From: Lysinibacillus sp. KCTC 33748 | GTDB lineage: Bacteria > Bacillota > Bacilli > Bacillales_A > Planococcaceae | Length of the DNA: 64,000 bases | NCBI RefSeq assembly: GCF_002237755.1 | Contig: NZ_MWSJ01000025.1 | Location: 1 to 64,000 of the forward strand | Direction of reading: 5' to 3' | Shown here: positions 29,526 through 39,986 of the stretch, in pieces | Numbering within the stretch: position 1 is the stretch's first letter | Layout: every line of letters starts with the position of its first letter | Notes under the pieces: generated by a model | Database searches by the model: none | Told to the model about the DNA's origin: nothing | Seen by the model: the letters and a program-made list of their open reading frames with translations, nothing else | Made by a program: the position numbers and the translations under genes

Positions 29526-30158
29526 TCAGCTATTTATTGAATTCATTAACTGGAAGAAGTATTCAGTTTTATAAGTCTTATTTAGGTTATACCATGAATG
29601 CAATGTGTCGGGTGTAAATACATCTAGTTTTTTCAGTACTTCCATAGTAAATTCCAGAGGTGCTACCCCTGATGCAGTAATCAAGTTGTCACCAGATACC
29701 GCAGGTCCCACCTCATGAAATTTTTCTCCTTTATAATTAGGACAGACCATTTTAATATACTCTAAGTCATTGCTTGTGTGTTTTCTAGAATCTAAGTATC
29801 CCATATTCGCAAGAGCCTCAGTTGCACCACAAATTGCAGCAACAATAGTACCAAGCTTTAAAGCTTCGCCAATTCTTTTTAAGATAGGTTGATGAATATC
29901 TTCTCTCCAAGTAGTCCCACCAGGTAAGACTAAAAGATCGTTACTCTCAAGCGTACATTCATCAAGAGAAATATCTGGTTGTATGCTCAGTCCTCCCATT
30001 GTAGTAATCATTTCTTTATTAGCTCCTACTGTAACTACTCTTAATGGGGCTAAATCTTTTTTGAAATATCTTCCAGAGTTTAATTCAGCAATTAAATATC
30101 CATATTCCCAGTCTGACATTGTATTAAATACATAAAGATACACTTTTTTTGTTTGCAT
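29526..30158 (-). CDS. DJ-1/PfpI family protein
   Basis: 210 residues. Contains DLLVLPGGTTWRED and the nucleophile elbow AAICGATEALANMGYLDSRKHTSND with a central cysteine (about residue 105), placing it in the type-1 glutamine amidotransferase-like DJ-1/PfpI group, close to YdeA/YoaZ proteins. Members act as glyoxalases, chaperones or stress proteins; the role here is not known. The gene follows a WYL-type regulator on the same strand with a 75-base gap, so control by that regulator is plausible. Confidence 0.85.
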   Translation of the reverse strand: MQTKKVYLYVFNTMSDWEYGYLIAELNSGRYFKKDLAPLRVVTVGANKEMITTMGGLSIQPDISLDECTLESNDLLVLPGGTTWREDIHQPILKRIGEALKLGTIVAAICGATEALANMGYLDSRKHTSNDLEYIKMVCPNYKGEKFHEVGPAVSGDNLITASGVAPLEFTMEVLKKLDVFTPDTLHSWYNLNKTYKTEYFFQLMNSINS

Positions 30159-30233
30159 TCAATAACGCTCCAATCTCAATTAATATAGCCTATTATAAGA
30201 TAACTTCCCTGACAGCTAACGTCAGGGAAGTTA

Positions 30234-31196
30234 TCATACTTCATGAAATTTTATTAATTCCGACAGAACTTCAATAAGTCTTTTCTTTAGACTTATTGGC
30301 TCAATAACTTGAATAGATTTACCATACGGTAAAAGTAAATAAGGTACATATGTATGTATAATATCCTTTTCAAGAAGAAATACTGCTTGATTTGAAGTAC
30401 GTTCTTGTAAATAATGTCCTAAAAACCAATGTTGGCAAATATCTCCTAACGCCCCTGTATTTCCATTAATAACCAAAGAAGTAATCCCTTCCTTATCTTC
30501 TATAGTTGGAAGGAGGTTTCTCATAAAAAAATCACGTGCTGAAAAATTTTCTGGCCGGTTAAACTTATTTTCGGTTAGCATTAGACTTTCAATTCGATCT
30601 ACTCTAAAACTACGGATATCATTCCTAAGATGACAAAATCCAATCACATACCACTTATTATTCCAATAGATAATTCTGTACGGATCGACCAATCTATAAT
30701 TTAATTGCTTTTCGCCACTTTTATAGTAAAGAATTTTTACTGAGTACCCGTCAGCTACGGCCTGCTCCAACTCCTTCAAAAAAGGTTCCATAGAGAGTGA
30801 ACTTAATCGACTTATTACTTCAAGACTAGTTAAATGTTGATTTATCTTTGTTTCCTGCTCTTGATTTGAGTATTTACTTAGTTTTGAAATGGCCCTATTT
30901 AGTGCTTCACCTCCATAATATCCGGCTTCTTCTGCAAAAACAGCAGCGTGAAATAGTGAAGTTTGCTCCTCAAAATCAAAAAAAAGAGGAGCTTCAATAA
31001 AATTATTTAATAAAGTATATCCACCGTTATGTCCTGTGTCTGAAATTATAGGTACACCACTTGTTGAAAGTGTATCAATATAACGATAAACAGTCCTTAT
31101 ATTCATCTCTAACTTTTCTGCAATTTGTTTTGCAGTAATTTTTTCACCTGAACTAAGCATCCATAGAATTGCTAACATATTGTCAATTTTAGGCAT
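30234..31196 (-). CDS. Transcriptional regulator, HTH plus WYL domain
   Basis: 320 residues. The N-terminal winged helix is of the HTH-11/DeoR-like type (ITAKQIAEKLEMNIRTVYRYIDTLSTSGVPI, residues 18-48). The WYL domain lies at about 145-215 (YRLVDPYRIIYWNNKWYVIGFC, RSFRVDRI), followed by a WCX-like C-terminal domain. Such proteins (YafY/PafBC type) sense ligands, often nucleic-acid or nucleotide-like. Start ATG follows GAGGTG. It most likely controls the DJ-1/PfpI gene downstream or itself. Confidence 0.9.
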   Translation of the reverse strand: MPKIDNMLAILWMLSSGEKITAKQIAEKLEMNIRTVYRYIDTLSTSGVPIISDTGHNGGYTLLNNFIEAPLFFDFEEQTSLFHAAVFAEEAGYYGGEALNRAISKLSKYSNQEQETKINQHLTSLEVISRLSSLSMEPFLKELEQAVADGYSVKILYYKSGEKQLNYRLVDPYRIIYWNNKWYVIGFCHLRNDIRSFRVDRIESLMLTENKFNRPENFSARDFFMRNLLPTIEDKEGITSLVINGNTGALGDICQHWFLGHYLQERTSNQAVFLLEKDIIHTYVPYLLLPYGKSIQVIEPISLKKRLIEVLSELIKFHEV

Positions 31197-31385
31197 ATAA
31201 ATTCACCTCTATTTGGAATTTACCATCTATTATATAAATTTATTTTACTTAATTAGTAATAAATAAATTTTACAGTATTTATCATTAGAATTTAACTTAT
31301 TTCCATGAATTAGACTATTCTGTCTTGTTAATTTAAGTACAACTCTTCATAATCTAATTCTATTTTTGGGCATAACTCATCAACT

Positions 31386-31423
31386 GTGTAATTCAACAAT
31401 CTGGCCCGATTGTTGAATTACAC
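31386..31423. repeat. Perfect 16-bp inverted repeat
   Basis: GTGTAATTCAACAATC (31386-31401), loop TGGCCC, then GATTGTTGAATTACAC (31408-31423). No T tract follows. A decayed relative, AATCG-CGCC-CGATT, is at 29301-29314. It lies in the 890-base gap 31197-32086. Confidence 0.8.
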
Positions 31424-31596
31424 TATTTACCCAAAACAACAATGTCTACGAAAACAGCCTTTATTTATCAAAGTTGTATTTTCACTAAAGAGTAAGGTTA
31501 GTTTAATTTAAGGTAAATATTGTTATGTTCAATTCTATTAAATGGTAATATTGTTTATTTTAACGAAAGCTGAGGATGGTTAAACACATGTCATAT

Positions 31597-31622
31597 TGAT
31601 TTCCGTTCCGACCGAAATCAAC
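31597..31622 (-). repeat. Repeat B remnant (B6)
   Basis: TTGATTTCCGTTCCGACC followed by GAAATCAAC: two opposite ends of repeat B brought together with the body lost. It shows that repeat B can collapse to its termini. Confidence 0.6.
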
Positions 31623-31786
31623 TCCACGCTATGGTCATCGGCTTGGTTTATCTCAGTAATTGCTCTATATATTACCGTTTGCTATTATGATAAGAATTTA
31701 TTACACTCTTAATAGACATGAATAAAGAAAAGATGGAACGTTAGAGATTGAGAAACAATCGACTAAGGACATTTTTAAAACAAAAC

Positions 31787-31819
31787 GGCTTATAATCACT
31801 TCGATTAAAAGCCTTTTTT
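31787..31819 (+). terminator. Orphan terminator-like hairpin
   Basis: GGCTTATAATC-ACTTC-GATTAAAAGCC with one mismatch, followed by seven T. No gene ends nearby on the plus strand, so it may mark a small untranslated transcript or a lost gene. Nothing else is supported in 31425-32086. Confidence 0.7.
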
Positions 31820-32086
31820 TATGTATTAGTAACTGTCGTAAGTTGCTTTTTTTTATTGTTGAAAAAATTTTAAAATAATATATATAGAAGAACATAATCA
31901 ATGAATGAATTTGTTATGCTTTTTCGGTAAAAAATCTCCTATATAGCTATGTGTTTTATGCTTTAGTCATCGGTTCTACAAAATTAATGACAAAGCATAA
32001 GTTGTTCTTAGCGTTTTTTGTTCAATAACCTGAAAAAATGGTACAATAAAGGTCAGTAAGTTTGACTAAAAAAAGGAAGGTTTTCA

Positions 32087-33028
32087 ATGCCGAATAATCA
32101 AACAAAGGCGCTTGTACAAGGCTCAATGATGGTCGCAATCTTTACGATTCTAATGCTTATTTCTGCATATGTACCATTCATTTTTATAGTAGGTCTACTA
32201 TTTGCCCCACTACCGATTGCTTGGTATAGCGCAAATTACAAGCGTTCATCATCAATACTCGTAGTAGTAGTAGGATGTATCTTAACCATTTTAACGAGTG
32301 GCATTATTATGCTACCATTTGCCTTTATTTTGGCGTTACTTGGTATCGTTATAGGAAGTGCAATTAATCAAAAGAAGAGCAAACTTTACCTATTCATGTC
32401 GTCTGGGGTGGCTGTTCTTCTGTCAATGGCAATTGTCTATGTAGCCTATGTTCAATTTGCTAATATCAATATTATTAGCATGAGCACGGATCTTTTACGC
32501 GAAAATTATGAGCAATCAAATGAACTTGCAAAAACGGTGACAGGTCAAGTAGTGTTTCAGCAAGAACAAATTGATGCTATGTTAAAAACAATTGAGCTGA
32601 CAATACCTGCAACAGTAACAATCACTGCATTTATGGCAGCATTTATTATCATAACGTTAAATTTACCTGTATTAAAACGTCTTGGTTTAGACGTACCAAA
32701 ATTTGCACCGTTCCAAAATATGCGTTTACCACGATCTATTTTATGGTATTACATGATTGTTTTATGCATTAATTTATTTGTGCGTCCGGAGTTTGGATCT
32801 ACATTAGATATTATTGTGTTAAATGTTTCTTCTATCTTATGGATGTTATTAATCCTGCAGGGGATTTCCTTTATACATTACTTTATTTCTAAAAAGGAAA
32901 TGCCTAATGCTGTTAAGTGGGTAGCAACTTTGTTAGCCTTACCACTATCATCCATTATAATATTGCTAGGCATCGTAGATTTAGGTTTCGACTTACGTTC
33001 ACTTGTGAAGGGGAAAACCAAAGAATAA
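32087..33028 (+). CDS. yybS: DUF2232 membrane protein YybS
   Basis: 313 residues, about eight membrane helices, strongly hydrophobic, of the DUF2232/YybS family. Function unknown; the gene regularly precedes gdpP in Bacillales. GGAAGG lies upstream of the ATG. It ends 12 bases before gdpP. Confidence 0.9.
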   Translation: MPNNQTKALVQGSMMVAIFTILMLISAYVPFIFIVGLLFAPLPIAWYSANYKRSSSILVVVVGCILTILTSGIIMLPFAFILALLGIVIGSAINQKKSKLYLFMSSGVAVLLSMAIVYVAYVQFANINIISMSTDLLRENYEQSNELAKTVTGQVVFQQEQIDAMLKTIELTIPATVTITAFMAAFIIITLNLPVLKRLGLDVPKFAPFQNMRLPRSILWYYMIVLCINLFVRPEFGSTLDIIVLNVSSILWMLLILQGISFIHYFISKKEMPNAVKWVATLLALPLSSIIILLGIVDLGFDLRSLVKGKTKE

Positions 33029-33040
33029 GGGGCTGATGTA

Positions 33041-35014
33041 ATGGGGACTTTTAGAAAACGACCAATTCGCTATCCGCTTTTTGTTCTTTCCATTTTTGGC
33101 ATTGTGACGTTCGTGCTTCTATGTATTTGGAATATCGGGATAGGTATCGGTTACGGGGTAGGTTTTGTTCTATTAATGGTTTATACGTGGAAGGTAGAAA
33201 AGATTACCTTTGAAGAAACAGAAAAGCATATTGAATCCATCTCTTTCCGCATGAAAAAAGTTGGGGAAGAGGCATTACTTGAAATGCCAATTGGGATTTT
33301 GCTTGTCAATGATCAATATGAAATAGAATGGTCGAATCCATATATGCAAGGCGTTTTAAATATGGAGAATTTAGTAGGTGAAGGGATCGTTAATATATCT
33401 GACGACATTTACGTGCTAATGAAGTCCGAGGAAACAAACGAAGATACGATTACGCTGCATGATCGTAAGTACCGAGTTTATTATAAAAAAGAAGAGAATT
33501 TACTATATTTCTTTGATATCACTGAGCAGATAGCTATTGAAAAACAATACTATGCTGATCGTACAGTTATTGCGATTTTATTTGTTGATAATTATGACGA
33601 AATTACACAAGCAATGGACGACCAGCCACGTAGTTTAACGAATACGCTGGTGACATCAATTGTTAATGATTGGGCGGCTGAGCAAGGGATATTTGTGAAA
33701 CGAATATCATCTGATCGTTTTTTAGCTGTATTAAACGAATCGATTTTAATGGAGCTTGAAAAGAAAAAATTCGCTATTTTAGATACAATTCGAGAAAAAA
33801 CGGCGCAAAAAAATATGTCATTAACATTAAGTATTGGAGTTGGCGCAGGGTCATCTTCATTAGTAGAACTTGGTGAACTAGCACAATCAAGTTTAGACCT
33901 TGTTTTAGGTCGTGGTGGTGATCAGGTTGCTATCAAGCAGCCTACAGGAAAGCTGAAGTTCTATGGCGGGAAAACTAACCCGGTTGAGAAACGTACACGC
34001 GTTAGAGCTCGTGTTATTTCTCATGCACTACGTGATTTAATTCAGGATAGTGACCAAGTGTTTGTTATGGGACATAAAAATCCTGATATGGACTCTATTG
34101 GTGCCTCTGTTGGCGTACGTAAAATGGCACAAATGAATGATGTAAAGGGCTACGTAATCATAAATTTTGAAGAGTTAAACGGAAGTGTAACACGTTTAAT
34201 GAATGAAATTGAGAGTAAATCGGATTTCTATGAACATTTCCTAACGCCAGAGGAAGCTGCGACAAAAATGACAGAAAAATCGTTGCTCGTTATTGTCGAT
34301 ACACATAAACCAAATTTAGTCATCGATTCACAACTATTGAAGTTGGCAGAAAAAGTTGTGGTCATTGATCACCATCGTCGAAGTGAGGATTTTATAGAAA
34401 ATCCAACGCTTGTTTATATGGAGCCATATGCATCATCTACAGCTGAGCTTGTGACAGAGTTACTCGAGTATCAACCAAAACGTGCGAAGATTAATATGCT
34501 AGAAGCTACTGCATTGCTAGCGGGAATTATTGTCGATACGAAGAGTTTTACACTGCGTACAGGAGCCCGTACGTTTGAAGCGGCTTCTTATTTAAGGACA
34601 AATGGTGCCGATACAGTGCTAGTACAGCGATTATTAAAAGAAGATGTCGATACGTATATTGAACGTTCTAAAATAGTGCAGACTGTTAAGTTCATGAAAC
34701 CGGGTATTGCTATTGCTGTAGGTGAAGAAGCGAAAGTGTATGACTCTGTACTAATTGCGCAAACCGCAGATATATTACTAACAATGAAGGATGTCGGTGC
34801 TTCCTTTGTCATTGCGCATCGGTCAGATGGCAAAATCGGCATAAGTGCAAGATCACTTGGCGAAGTAAACGTGCAGCTTGTTATGGAGAAGCTAGGCGGC
34901 GGCGGGCATTTAACTAATGCAGCTTGCCAAGTCGAATCAAATTCCATTGCTGGAGTAAAAAAATATTTAGAAGAGGCCATAAATGAGGTACTCGAAGGGA
35001 GTTCTGAATCATGA
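33041..35014 (+). CDS. gdpP: Cyclic-di-AMP phosphodiesterase GdpP
   Basis: 657 residues. Two N-terminal membrane helices (about 12-52), a PAS-like haem-binding domain (about 75-150), a degenerate GGDEF domain (about 170-300) and a DHH/DHHA1 catalytic region with [27 protein letters not shown] and the C-terminal [10 protein letters not shown]. It degrades c-di-AMP, which controls potassium and osmolyte uptake and wall homeostasis. Catalytic DHH residues are intact. Its stop overlaps the rplI start. Confidence 0.97.
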   Translation: MGTFRKRPIRYPLFVLSIFGIVTFVLLCIWNIGIGIGYGVGFVLLMVYTWKVEKITFEETEKHIESISFRMKKVGEEALLEMPIGILLVNDQYEIEWSNPYMQGVLNMENLVGEGIVNISDDIYVLMKSEETNEDTITLHDRKYRVYYKKEENLLYFFDITEQIAIEKQYYADRTVIAILFVDNYDEITQAMDDQPRSLTNTLVTSIVNDWAAEQGIFVKRISSDRFLAVLNESILMELEKKKFAILDTIREKTAQKNMSLTLSIGVGAGSSSLVELGELAQSSLDLVLGRGGDQVAIKQPTGKLKFYGGKTNPVEKRTRVRARVISHALRDLIQDSDQVFVMGHKNPDMDSIGASVGVRKMAQMNDVKGYVIINFEELNGSVTRLMNEIESKSDFYEHFLTPEEAATKMTEKSLLVIVDTHKPNLVIDSQLLKLAEKVVVIDHHRRSEDFIENPTLVYMEPYASSTAELVTELLEYQPKRAKINMLEATALLAGIIVDTKSFTLRTGARTFEAASYLRTNGADTVLVQRLLKEDVDTYIERSKIVQTVKFMKPGIAIAVGEEAKVYDSVLIAQTADILLTMKDVGASFVIAHRSDGKIGISARSLGEVNVQLVMEKLGGGGHLTNAACQVESNSIAGVKKYLEEAINEVLEGSSES

Positions 35015-35457
35015 AAGTAGTATTTTTAAAAGATGTTAAAGGAAAAGGGAAAAAAGGCGAAATAAAAAATGTCGCAGACGGCTATGCACAAAACTTTTTA
35101 ATTAAAAATGGTTATGCTGCTGAAGCAAATGCACAAGCATTAAGTCAATTAGAAGGTCAAAAGAATTTAGAAGCTAAAAATGCTGCTGCCGAATTAGCTG
35201 AAGCAAAAGCATTAAAAGAAAAATTAGAAGCTTTAACGGTAGAACTAAAAGCAAAATCAGGTGAAGGTGGTCGCCTATTTGGTTCAGTATCTTCAAAGCA
35301 AGTTGCCGATGCACTTCAAAAAAAGCATGGCATAAAAATTGATAAACGTAAAATGACTTTAAGTGATGGAATTCGTGCGCTAGGCTTTACAAATGTACCT
35401 GTAAAACTACACCATGAAGTATCTGCTACATTAAAAGTTCATGTAACGGAAGAATAA
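35011..35457 (+). CDS. rplI: 50S ribosomal protein L9
   Basis: 148 residues. The N-terminal domain [20 protein letters not shown] and [13 protein letters not shown] is diagnostic, followed by the long connecting helix and a C-terminal RNA-binding domain. The start codon overlaps the gdpP stop, so it is translationally coupled. Confidence 0.98.
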   Translation: MKVVFLKDVKGKGKKGEIKNVADGYAQNFLIKNGYAAEANAQALSQLEGQKNLEAKNAAAELAEAKALKEKLEALTVELKAKSGEGGRLFGSVSSKQVADALQKKHGIKIDKRKMTLSDGIRALGFTNVPVKLHHEVSATLKVHVTEE

Positions 35458-35470
35458 GGGGCGACAATCC

Positions 35471-36832
35471 ATGACCGAACCGATGATGGATCGCGTTCCA
35501 CCGCATAACCGGGAAGCCGAGCAATCGGTTATCGGTGCGATTTTCCTCGATCCTCAATCGTTAATCACTGCATCTGAAATTTTACTAGCAGATGATTTTT
35601 ATCATAATGCACATAAGCAAATTTTCGAAACGATGCTACGTTTAAGTGATCTGGGAAAAGCGATAGATGTTGTCACAGTTACTGAAGAATTATCAGCTAA
35701 AAAAGAAATTGAGGATGTTGGCGGGCTATCGTATTTACTAGAGCTCGCCAATGCTGTCCCTACAGCTGCTAACGTCGCACACTATGCGAAAATTGTCGAA
35801 GAAAAGTCTCTATTACGTCGTTTAATTCGTGTAGCTACTAAAATAGTAGAAGATGGCTATACTCGTGAAGATGAGGTAGAGGCATTACTTGGTGAAGCAG
35901 AGAAGAAAATGATGGAGGTAGCTAATCGTAAAAATGCGGGTGACTTTAAGCATGTTAAAGACGTATTGGTGGAAACCTTTGATAACATTGAGCAGCTTCA
36001 ATCACAAAAAGGTGATGTTACAGGTATTCCGACAGGCTTTCGTGACTTAGACAATATAACAGCTGGCTTCCAGCGTAACGATTTAATTATTGTTGCTGCA
36101 CGTCCATCTGTAGGGAAAACAGCCTTTGCATTGAATGTCGCACAAAGTGTTGCCGTTCAAGCAAGGGAAAATGTTGCGATCTTCTCCTTAGAGATGGGTG
36201 CTGAGCAGCTAGTTATGCGTATGCTTTGTGCAGAGGGAAATATAGATGCACAAGTTTTACGTACAGGTGCTTTAACAACAGAAGATTGGGGTAAACTAAC
36301 TATGGCAATGGGGAGTTTATCAAATTCAGGAATTTTTATTGACGATACACCGGGTGTACGTATTAATGAAATTCGCGCAAAATGTCGACGTTTAGCACAA
36401 GAGCATGGCCTCGGTATGATTTTGATTGACTATTTACAACTTATTCAAGGTAGTGGTAAACCAGGGGAGAACCGTCAGCAAGAGGTATCTGAGATTTCAC
36501 GTTCTTTAAAACATTTAGCGCGTGAATTAAAGGTTCCAGTAATTGCATTATCACAGCTATCTCGTGGCGTTGAGCAACGTCAAGATAAGCGACCAATGAT
36601 GAGTGACTTACGTGAATCGGGAAGTATTGAGCAAGATGCTGATATTGTTGCCTTCTTATATCGTGATGATTATTACGATAAAGAGTCCGAGAGTAAAAAT
36701 ATGATTGAAATTATTATTGCTAAACAGCGTAACGGTCCAACGGGTACAGTTACACTTGCCTTTAAAAAAGAATTCAACAAATTCATTAATGTGGATTGGT
36801 CGCAAATGCCGCCACCGCCTCCACGTGATTAA
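35471..36832 (+). CDS. dnaB: Replicative DNA helicase
   Basis: 453 residues, the hexameric helicase called DnaC in Bacillus subtilis. N-terminal domain begins VPPHNREAEQSVIGAIFLD; the RecA-like motor has Walker A AARPSVGKTAFALNVA, Walker B GMILIDYLQLI and the C-terminal SDLRESGSIEQDADIVAFLYR. Intact length. Same operon as rplI, 13 bases downstream. Confidence 0.98.
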   Translation: MTEPMMDRVPPHNREAEQSVIGAIFLDPQSLITASEILLADDFYHNAHKQIFETMLRLSDLGKAIDVVTVTEELSAKKEIEDVGGLSYLLELANAVPTAANVAHYAKIVEEKSLLRRLIRVATKIVEDGYTREDEVEALLGEAEKKMMEVANRKNAGDFKHVKDVLVETFDNIEQLQSQKGDVTGIPTGFRDLDNITAGFQRNDLIIVAARPSVGKTAFALNVAQSVAVQARENVAIFSLEMGAEQLVMRMLCAEGNIDAQVLRTGALTTEDWGKLTMAMGSLSNSGIFIDDTPGVRINEIRAKCRRLAQEHGLGMILIDYLQLIQGSGKPGENRQQEVSEISRSLKHLARELKVPVIALSQLSRGVEQRQDKRPMMSDLRESGSIEQDADIVAFLYRDDYYDKESESKNMIEIIIAKQRNGPTGTVTLAFKKEFNKFINVDWSQMPPPPPRD

Positions 36833-36898
36833 ATATTTATTTGGCTCACCATCAGTAGTTGAAGATGCCATTTGTTAAAACATTTGCCATGTATATAA

Positions 36899-36958
36899 GT
36901 TGATCTTCGTTACGACTGGACTACTTCAAGAAAGCGCCCTGTCGAAACGGAAATCAAC
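36899..36958 (+). repeat. Interspersed repeat B, copy B4 (minimal)
   Basis: 60 bases from GTTGATCTTCGTTACGACTG to GAAACGGAAATCAAC, lacking most of the body. Its left half is shared with B5 at 38761. It lies between dnaB and purA. Confidence 0.75.
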
Positions 36959-37070
36959 CATACACTATGTTGGCCAAATGCTGATTGAAAAAGAGGAACA
37001 TAACGTTTGCGACTATGCCAAAACGGAATTAATCTGAATGTTAGATAATATTCATACCATTCTGTTATTA

Positions 37071-37115
37071 AACACGAACGTTGAATCATATTTTTTGATT
37101 TTACGTTCGTGTTTT
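37071..37115 (+). terminator. Terminator between dnaB and purA
   Basis: AACACGAACGT (37071-37081) / ACGTTCGTGTT (37102-37112) stem with a 20-base AT-rich loop, then T. It precedes the purA promoter. Confidence 0.75.
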
Positions 37116-37127
37116 TAAGTATTTTTG

Positions 37128-37157
37128 TTGACTAGGCGTTTCTATCATTGTTACAAT
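37128..37157 (+). promoter_or_regulatory. purA promoter
   Basis: TTGACT (37128-37133), 18-base spacer, TACAAT (37152-37157). It starts a separate transcript for purA. Confidence 0.85.
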
Positions 37158-37210
37158 AATTAACGGCTTAAAAATTGAGATACAAATTGTATCTAACGGA
37201 GGTGCTGACT

Positions 37211-38503
37211 ATGACATCAGTTGTAGTTGTAGGAACACAGTGGGGAGACGAAGGAAAAGGTAAAATTACAGATTTCCTTTCACAAAAAGCCGATGCAATC
37301 GCTCGTTTTGCAGGTGGTGATAATGCAGGTCATACAATTAAATTTGATGGTGAAACGTATAAGTTACACTTAATCCCATCAGGTATTTTCTATAAAGAAA
37401 AAGCTTCAGTAATCGGAAATGGTTTGGTTGTAAATCCAAAGTCATTAGTGACTGAGCTTAGAGGCTTACAAGAGCGTGGCATTAATACAGATAATTTACG
37501 AATTTCTAACCGTGCGCATGTTATTTTGCCATATCATATAAAGCAAGATATCGCTGATGAGGAAAGCCGTGGCGATAATAAAATTGGTACAACTTGTAAA
37601 GGGATTGGGCCATGTTATCAGGATAAAGTAGCACGTATCGGTATCCGTATGGCTGATTTACTAGACAAAGATGTATTTGAAGAAAAACTACGTCAAAATT
37701 TAGTAATTAAGAATAAGTTATTTGAGAAATTTTACGAAGTTGAAGGTGTAACATTCGAAGAAATTTTCGAGGAATATTACAACTATGGACAAGAAATCGC
37801 AAAATATGTAGAAGACACGTCAAAAATCTTAAATGATGTACTAGATGAAGGCGGCAAAGTGTTATTTGAAGGAGCACAAGGTATTTTACTTGATGTCGAT
37901 CAAGGTACGTATCCATTTGTAACATCTTCAAATCCTGTTGCCGGCGGAGTAGCGATTGGTGCTGGCGTTGGCCCATCACGAGTTACAAGTGTTATTGGTG
38001 TATCTAAAGCCTATACATCTCGTGTTGGTGATGGACCGTTCCCAACTGAATTATTTGATGAAGTAGGTCAACAAATTCGTGAGGTTGGCCGTGAATACGG
38101 TACAACAACTGGTCGTCCACGTCGTGTAGGCTGGTTTGATACAGTAGTTGTGCGCCATTCACGCCGAGTAAGTGGTATTACGCATCTTGCGCTTAATTCA
38201 ATTGATGTTTTATCTGGCTTAGAAACAGTGAAAATTTGTACTGCGTATAAATATAAAGATGAAACAATTACTGAATATCCAGCAAACCTTCATATTATTG
38301 AACAATGTGAACCAATTTATGAAGAGCTTCCAGGCTGGTCAGAAGATGTTACAGGCTGCAAAACATTAGAAGAGCTACCTGAGAATGCACGACGCTATGT
38401 AGAACGCGTAAGTGAATTAACTGGTATTGAAATCGCTACTTTCTCTGTTGGTCCTGCACGTGAACAAACGAACGTATTAGTGGACGTTTGGGAAGCAAAA
38501 TAA
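37211..38503 (+). CDS. purA: Adenylosuccinate synthetase
   Basis: Converts IMP, aspartate and GTP to adenylosuccinate, the first committed step to AMP. 430 residues from the ATG at 37211, identical to the usual length; CGGAGGTG precedes it and the longer frame from 37175 is not needed. Motifs: [16 protein letters not shown] (GTP-binding), [25 protein letters not shown], and [15 protein letters not shown]. Single-gene transcript with its own promoter and terminator. Confidence 0.99.
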   Translation: MTSVVVVGTQWGDEGKGKITDFLSQKADAIARFAGGDNAGHTIKFDGETYKLHLIPSGIFYKEKASVIGNGLVVNPKSLVTELRGLQERGINTDNLRISNRAHVILPYHIKQDIADEESRGDNKIGTTCKGIGPCYQDKVARIGIRMADLLDKDVFEEKLRQNLVIKNKLFEKFYEVEGVTFEEIFEEYYNYGQEIAKYVEDTSKILNDVLDEGGKVLFEGAQGILLDVDQGTYPFVTSSNPVAGGVAIGAGVGPSRVTSVIGVSKAYTSRVGDGPFPTELFDEVGQQIREVGREYGTTTGRPRRVGWFDTVVVRHSRRVSGITHLALNSIDVLSGLETVKICTAYKYKDETITEYPANLHIIEQCEPIYEELPGWSEDVTGCKTLEELPENARRYVERVSELTGIEIATFSVGPAREQTNVLVDVWEAK

Positions 38504-38519
38504 TTTTAAATCAAAAGAG

Positions 38520-38548
38520 GACGTACCATATGCGGTACGTCTTTTTTT
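38520..38548 (+). terminator. purA terminator
   Basis: GACGTACC-ATATGC-GGTACGTC followed by seven T. The core GTACCATA..CGGTAC recurs in the terminator at 39031. Between here and 38760 there is only a decayed block TGTCGCTTAGCTTTCATACA (near 38682) related to the CTTTCGCACA block of repeat A. Confidence 0.93.
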
Positions 38549-38760
38549 ATACCAAATCTCTTTGCTGGCACTGAATTTTGAGGTGAGAGATGACTTATTA
38601 CTATATTTTATGTATTCCAAAGAGGACGTTATGGCTGCTGTAGCTACGCTTTTGCAAAGACATCTGTTATTGTCGCTTAGCTTTCATACAAAAGACAACT
38701 GTTACAACTTCTATATATTTATATATTAGAATGATATGCAAAAATACACTAAATGAAGTA

Positions 38761-38972
38761 GGTGATCTTCGTTACGACTGAGCGACTCCTTGGGGATCAG
38801 CGATATAGAGGAACGAAGGCTAAAAGCATCACGTCCTGTGATAACGCCTTCGTGACCAACATCCTGTCGCTGCCGCTACGTTAGCACTACGCTTTCGCAC
38901 AGAAAACATTTGTTGCCCCAAGCAGCTCATCGGACGCCCCCAGGAAAGCGCTCAGTCGGAACGGAAATCACC
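38761..38972 (+). repeat. Interspersed repeat B, copy B5, with nested hairpin module
   Basis: Begins GGTGATCTTCGTTACGACTG and ends GGAACGGAAATCA. Inside is the nested module: ACGAAGGC (38813-38820) pairs with GCCTTCGT (38846-38853) and ATCAC-GTCCT-GTGAT (38828-38842) forms the inner hairpin, followed by GACCAACAT. A CTTTCGCACA block lies at about 38891-38900. The module is in the opposite relative orientation to that in B1. Confidence 0.85.
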
Positions 38973-39030
38973 CCCTCGTTTTGCCGAAGAGCCATACTTA
39001 ATTTCATAGGTGTTATATTTTTTCACAACA

Positions 39031-39060
39031 AAAGGGCGTACCATATACGGTACGCCCTTT
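39031..39060 (-). terminator. Terminator of the YitT gene
   Basis: AAAGGGCGTACC / GGTACGCCCTTT perfect 12-bp stem with loop ATATAC. It lies six bases beyond the YitT stop codon, on the minus strand, and T-rich sequence follows on that strand. Confidence 0.8.
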
Positions 39061-39065
39061 TGTCA

Positions 39066-39986
39066 TTAGTGAATATCTCTTTTCTTGAAGCGACCACCTC
39101 TAACCTCTGCAATATTACCAATTGCTAGGAAAGCATGATCATCAATTTCAGAAACGATTGATTTAAGTTTCGATTCTTCTAATCGAGTAATGACGGTAAA
39201 AATAACTTTTTTATCGTTACCCGTATAAGCCCCTTCACCATGAAGGAAAGTCACACCTCGACCAAGTCGGTCCATAATGGTCTGTCCGATTTCATCAATT
39301 TCGTCACTAATGATATAAACAGATTTTGATTCCTCCATCCCTTGAATGACGATGTCAATCATTTTATAGGCAATATAGTATGCCAGGATAGAGTACATGG
39401 CTTGTTCCCATGTGAACACAAATCCTGCTACCGTAAAGATAAGTACATTGCAGAACATAATAATTTCACCAACGGAAAACGGCGTTTTACTATTAAATAA
39501 AATAGCTAAAATTTCTGTCCCATCTAACGAACCACCATAACGAATGACGATTCCGACACCAATACCTAAAATCATGCCTCCAAAAACTGTGGCCAATAGT
39601 GTGTCTTGAGTAAATGGTTTTATATTATGTAAGAAAAGTGTTGCTAATGAGAGTACTGTTATTCCGAGTCCTGATGAAAGTGCAAAAGTTTTACCAATTT
39701 GTTTATAGCCTAAAAAGATAAAAGGTAAGTTTAAAATGAAGATGAAAATACCAAGAGGTAAACTTAATAAATGCGAAGTGATAATGGATACGCCTACAAT
39801 TCCACCATCCATAATGTTGTTTGGTACTAAAAATAGCTCCAGCCCCAGTGCCATAATGACTGCACCTAATGACACCATAATGGTCCTTATAATAAGTTTA
39901 CGAACAGTATTTTTGCTTTGGGGCTTTCTTACTTTAGTGGTTATTCCAGAGGTTTGTGAATCATTCAAATTAATCGCTCCAATCAA
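39066..39986 (-). CDS. YitT family membrane protein
   Basis: 306 residues: an N-terminal cytoplasmic stretch, five to six membrane helices (about 35-210; signature GGSLDGTEILAIL) and a C-terminal DUF2179 soluble domain (about 225-300; GVTFLHGEGAYTG, VITRLEESKLKSIV). Members are membrane proteins of unknown transport role, some in glycerol or stress regulons. TTG start with GGAG nine bases upstream. Confidence 0.9.
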   Translation of the reverse strand: MIGAINLNDSQTSGITTKVRKPQSKNTVRKLIIRTIMVSLGAVIMALGLELFLVPNNIMDGGIVGVSIITSHLLSLPLGIFIFILNLPFIFLGYKQIGKTFALSSGLGITVLSLATLFLHNIKPFTQDTLLATVFGGMILGIGVGIVIRYGGSLDGTEILAILFNSKTPFSVGEIIMFCNVLIFTVAGFVFTWEQAMYSILAYYIAYKMIDIVIQGMEESKSVYIISDEIDEIGQTIMDRLGRGVTFLHGEGAYTGNDKKVIFTVITRLEESKLKSIVSEIDDHAFLAIGNIAEVRGGRFKKRDIH

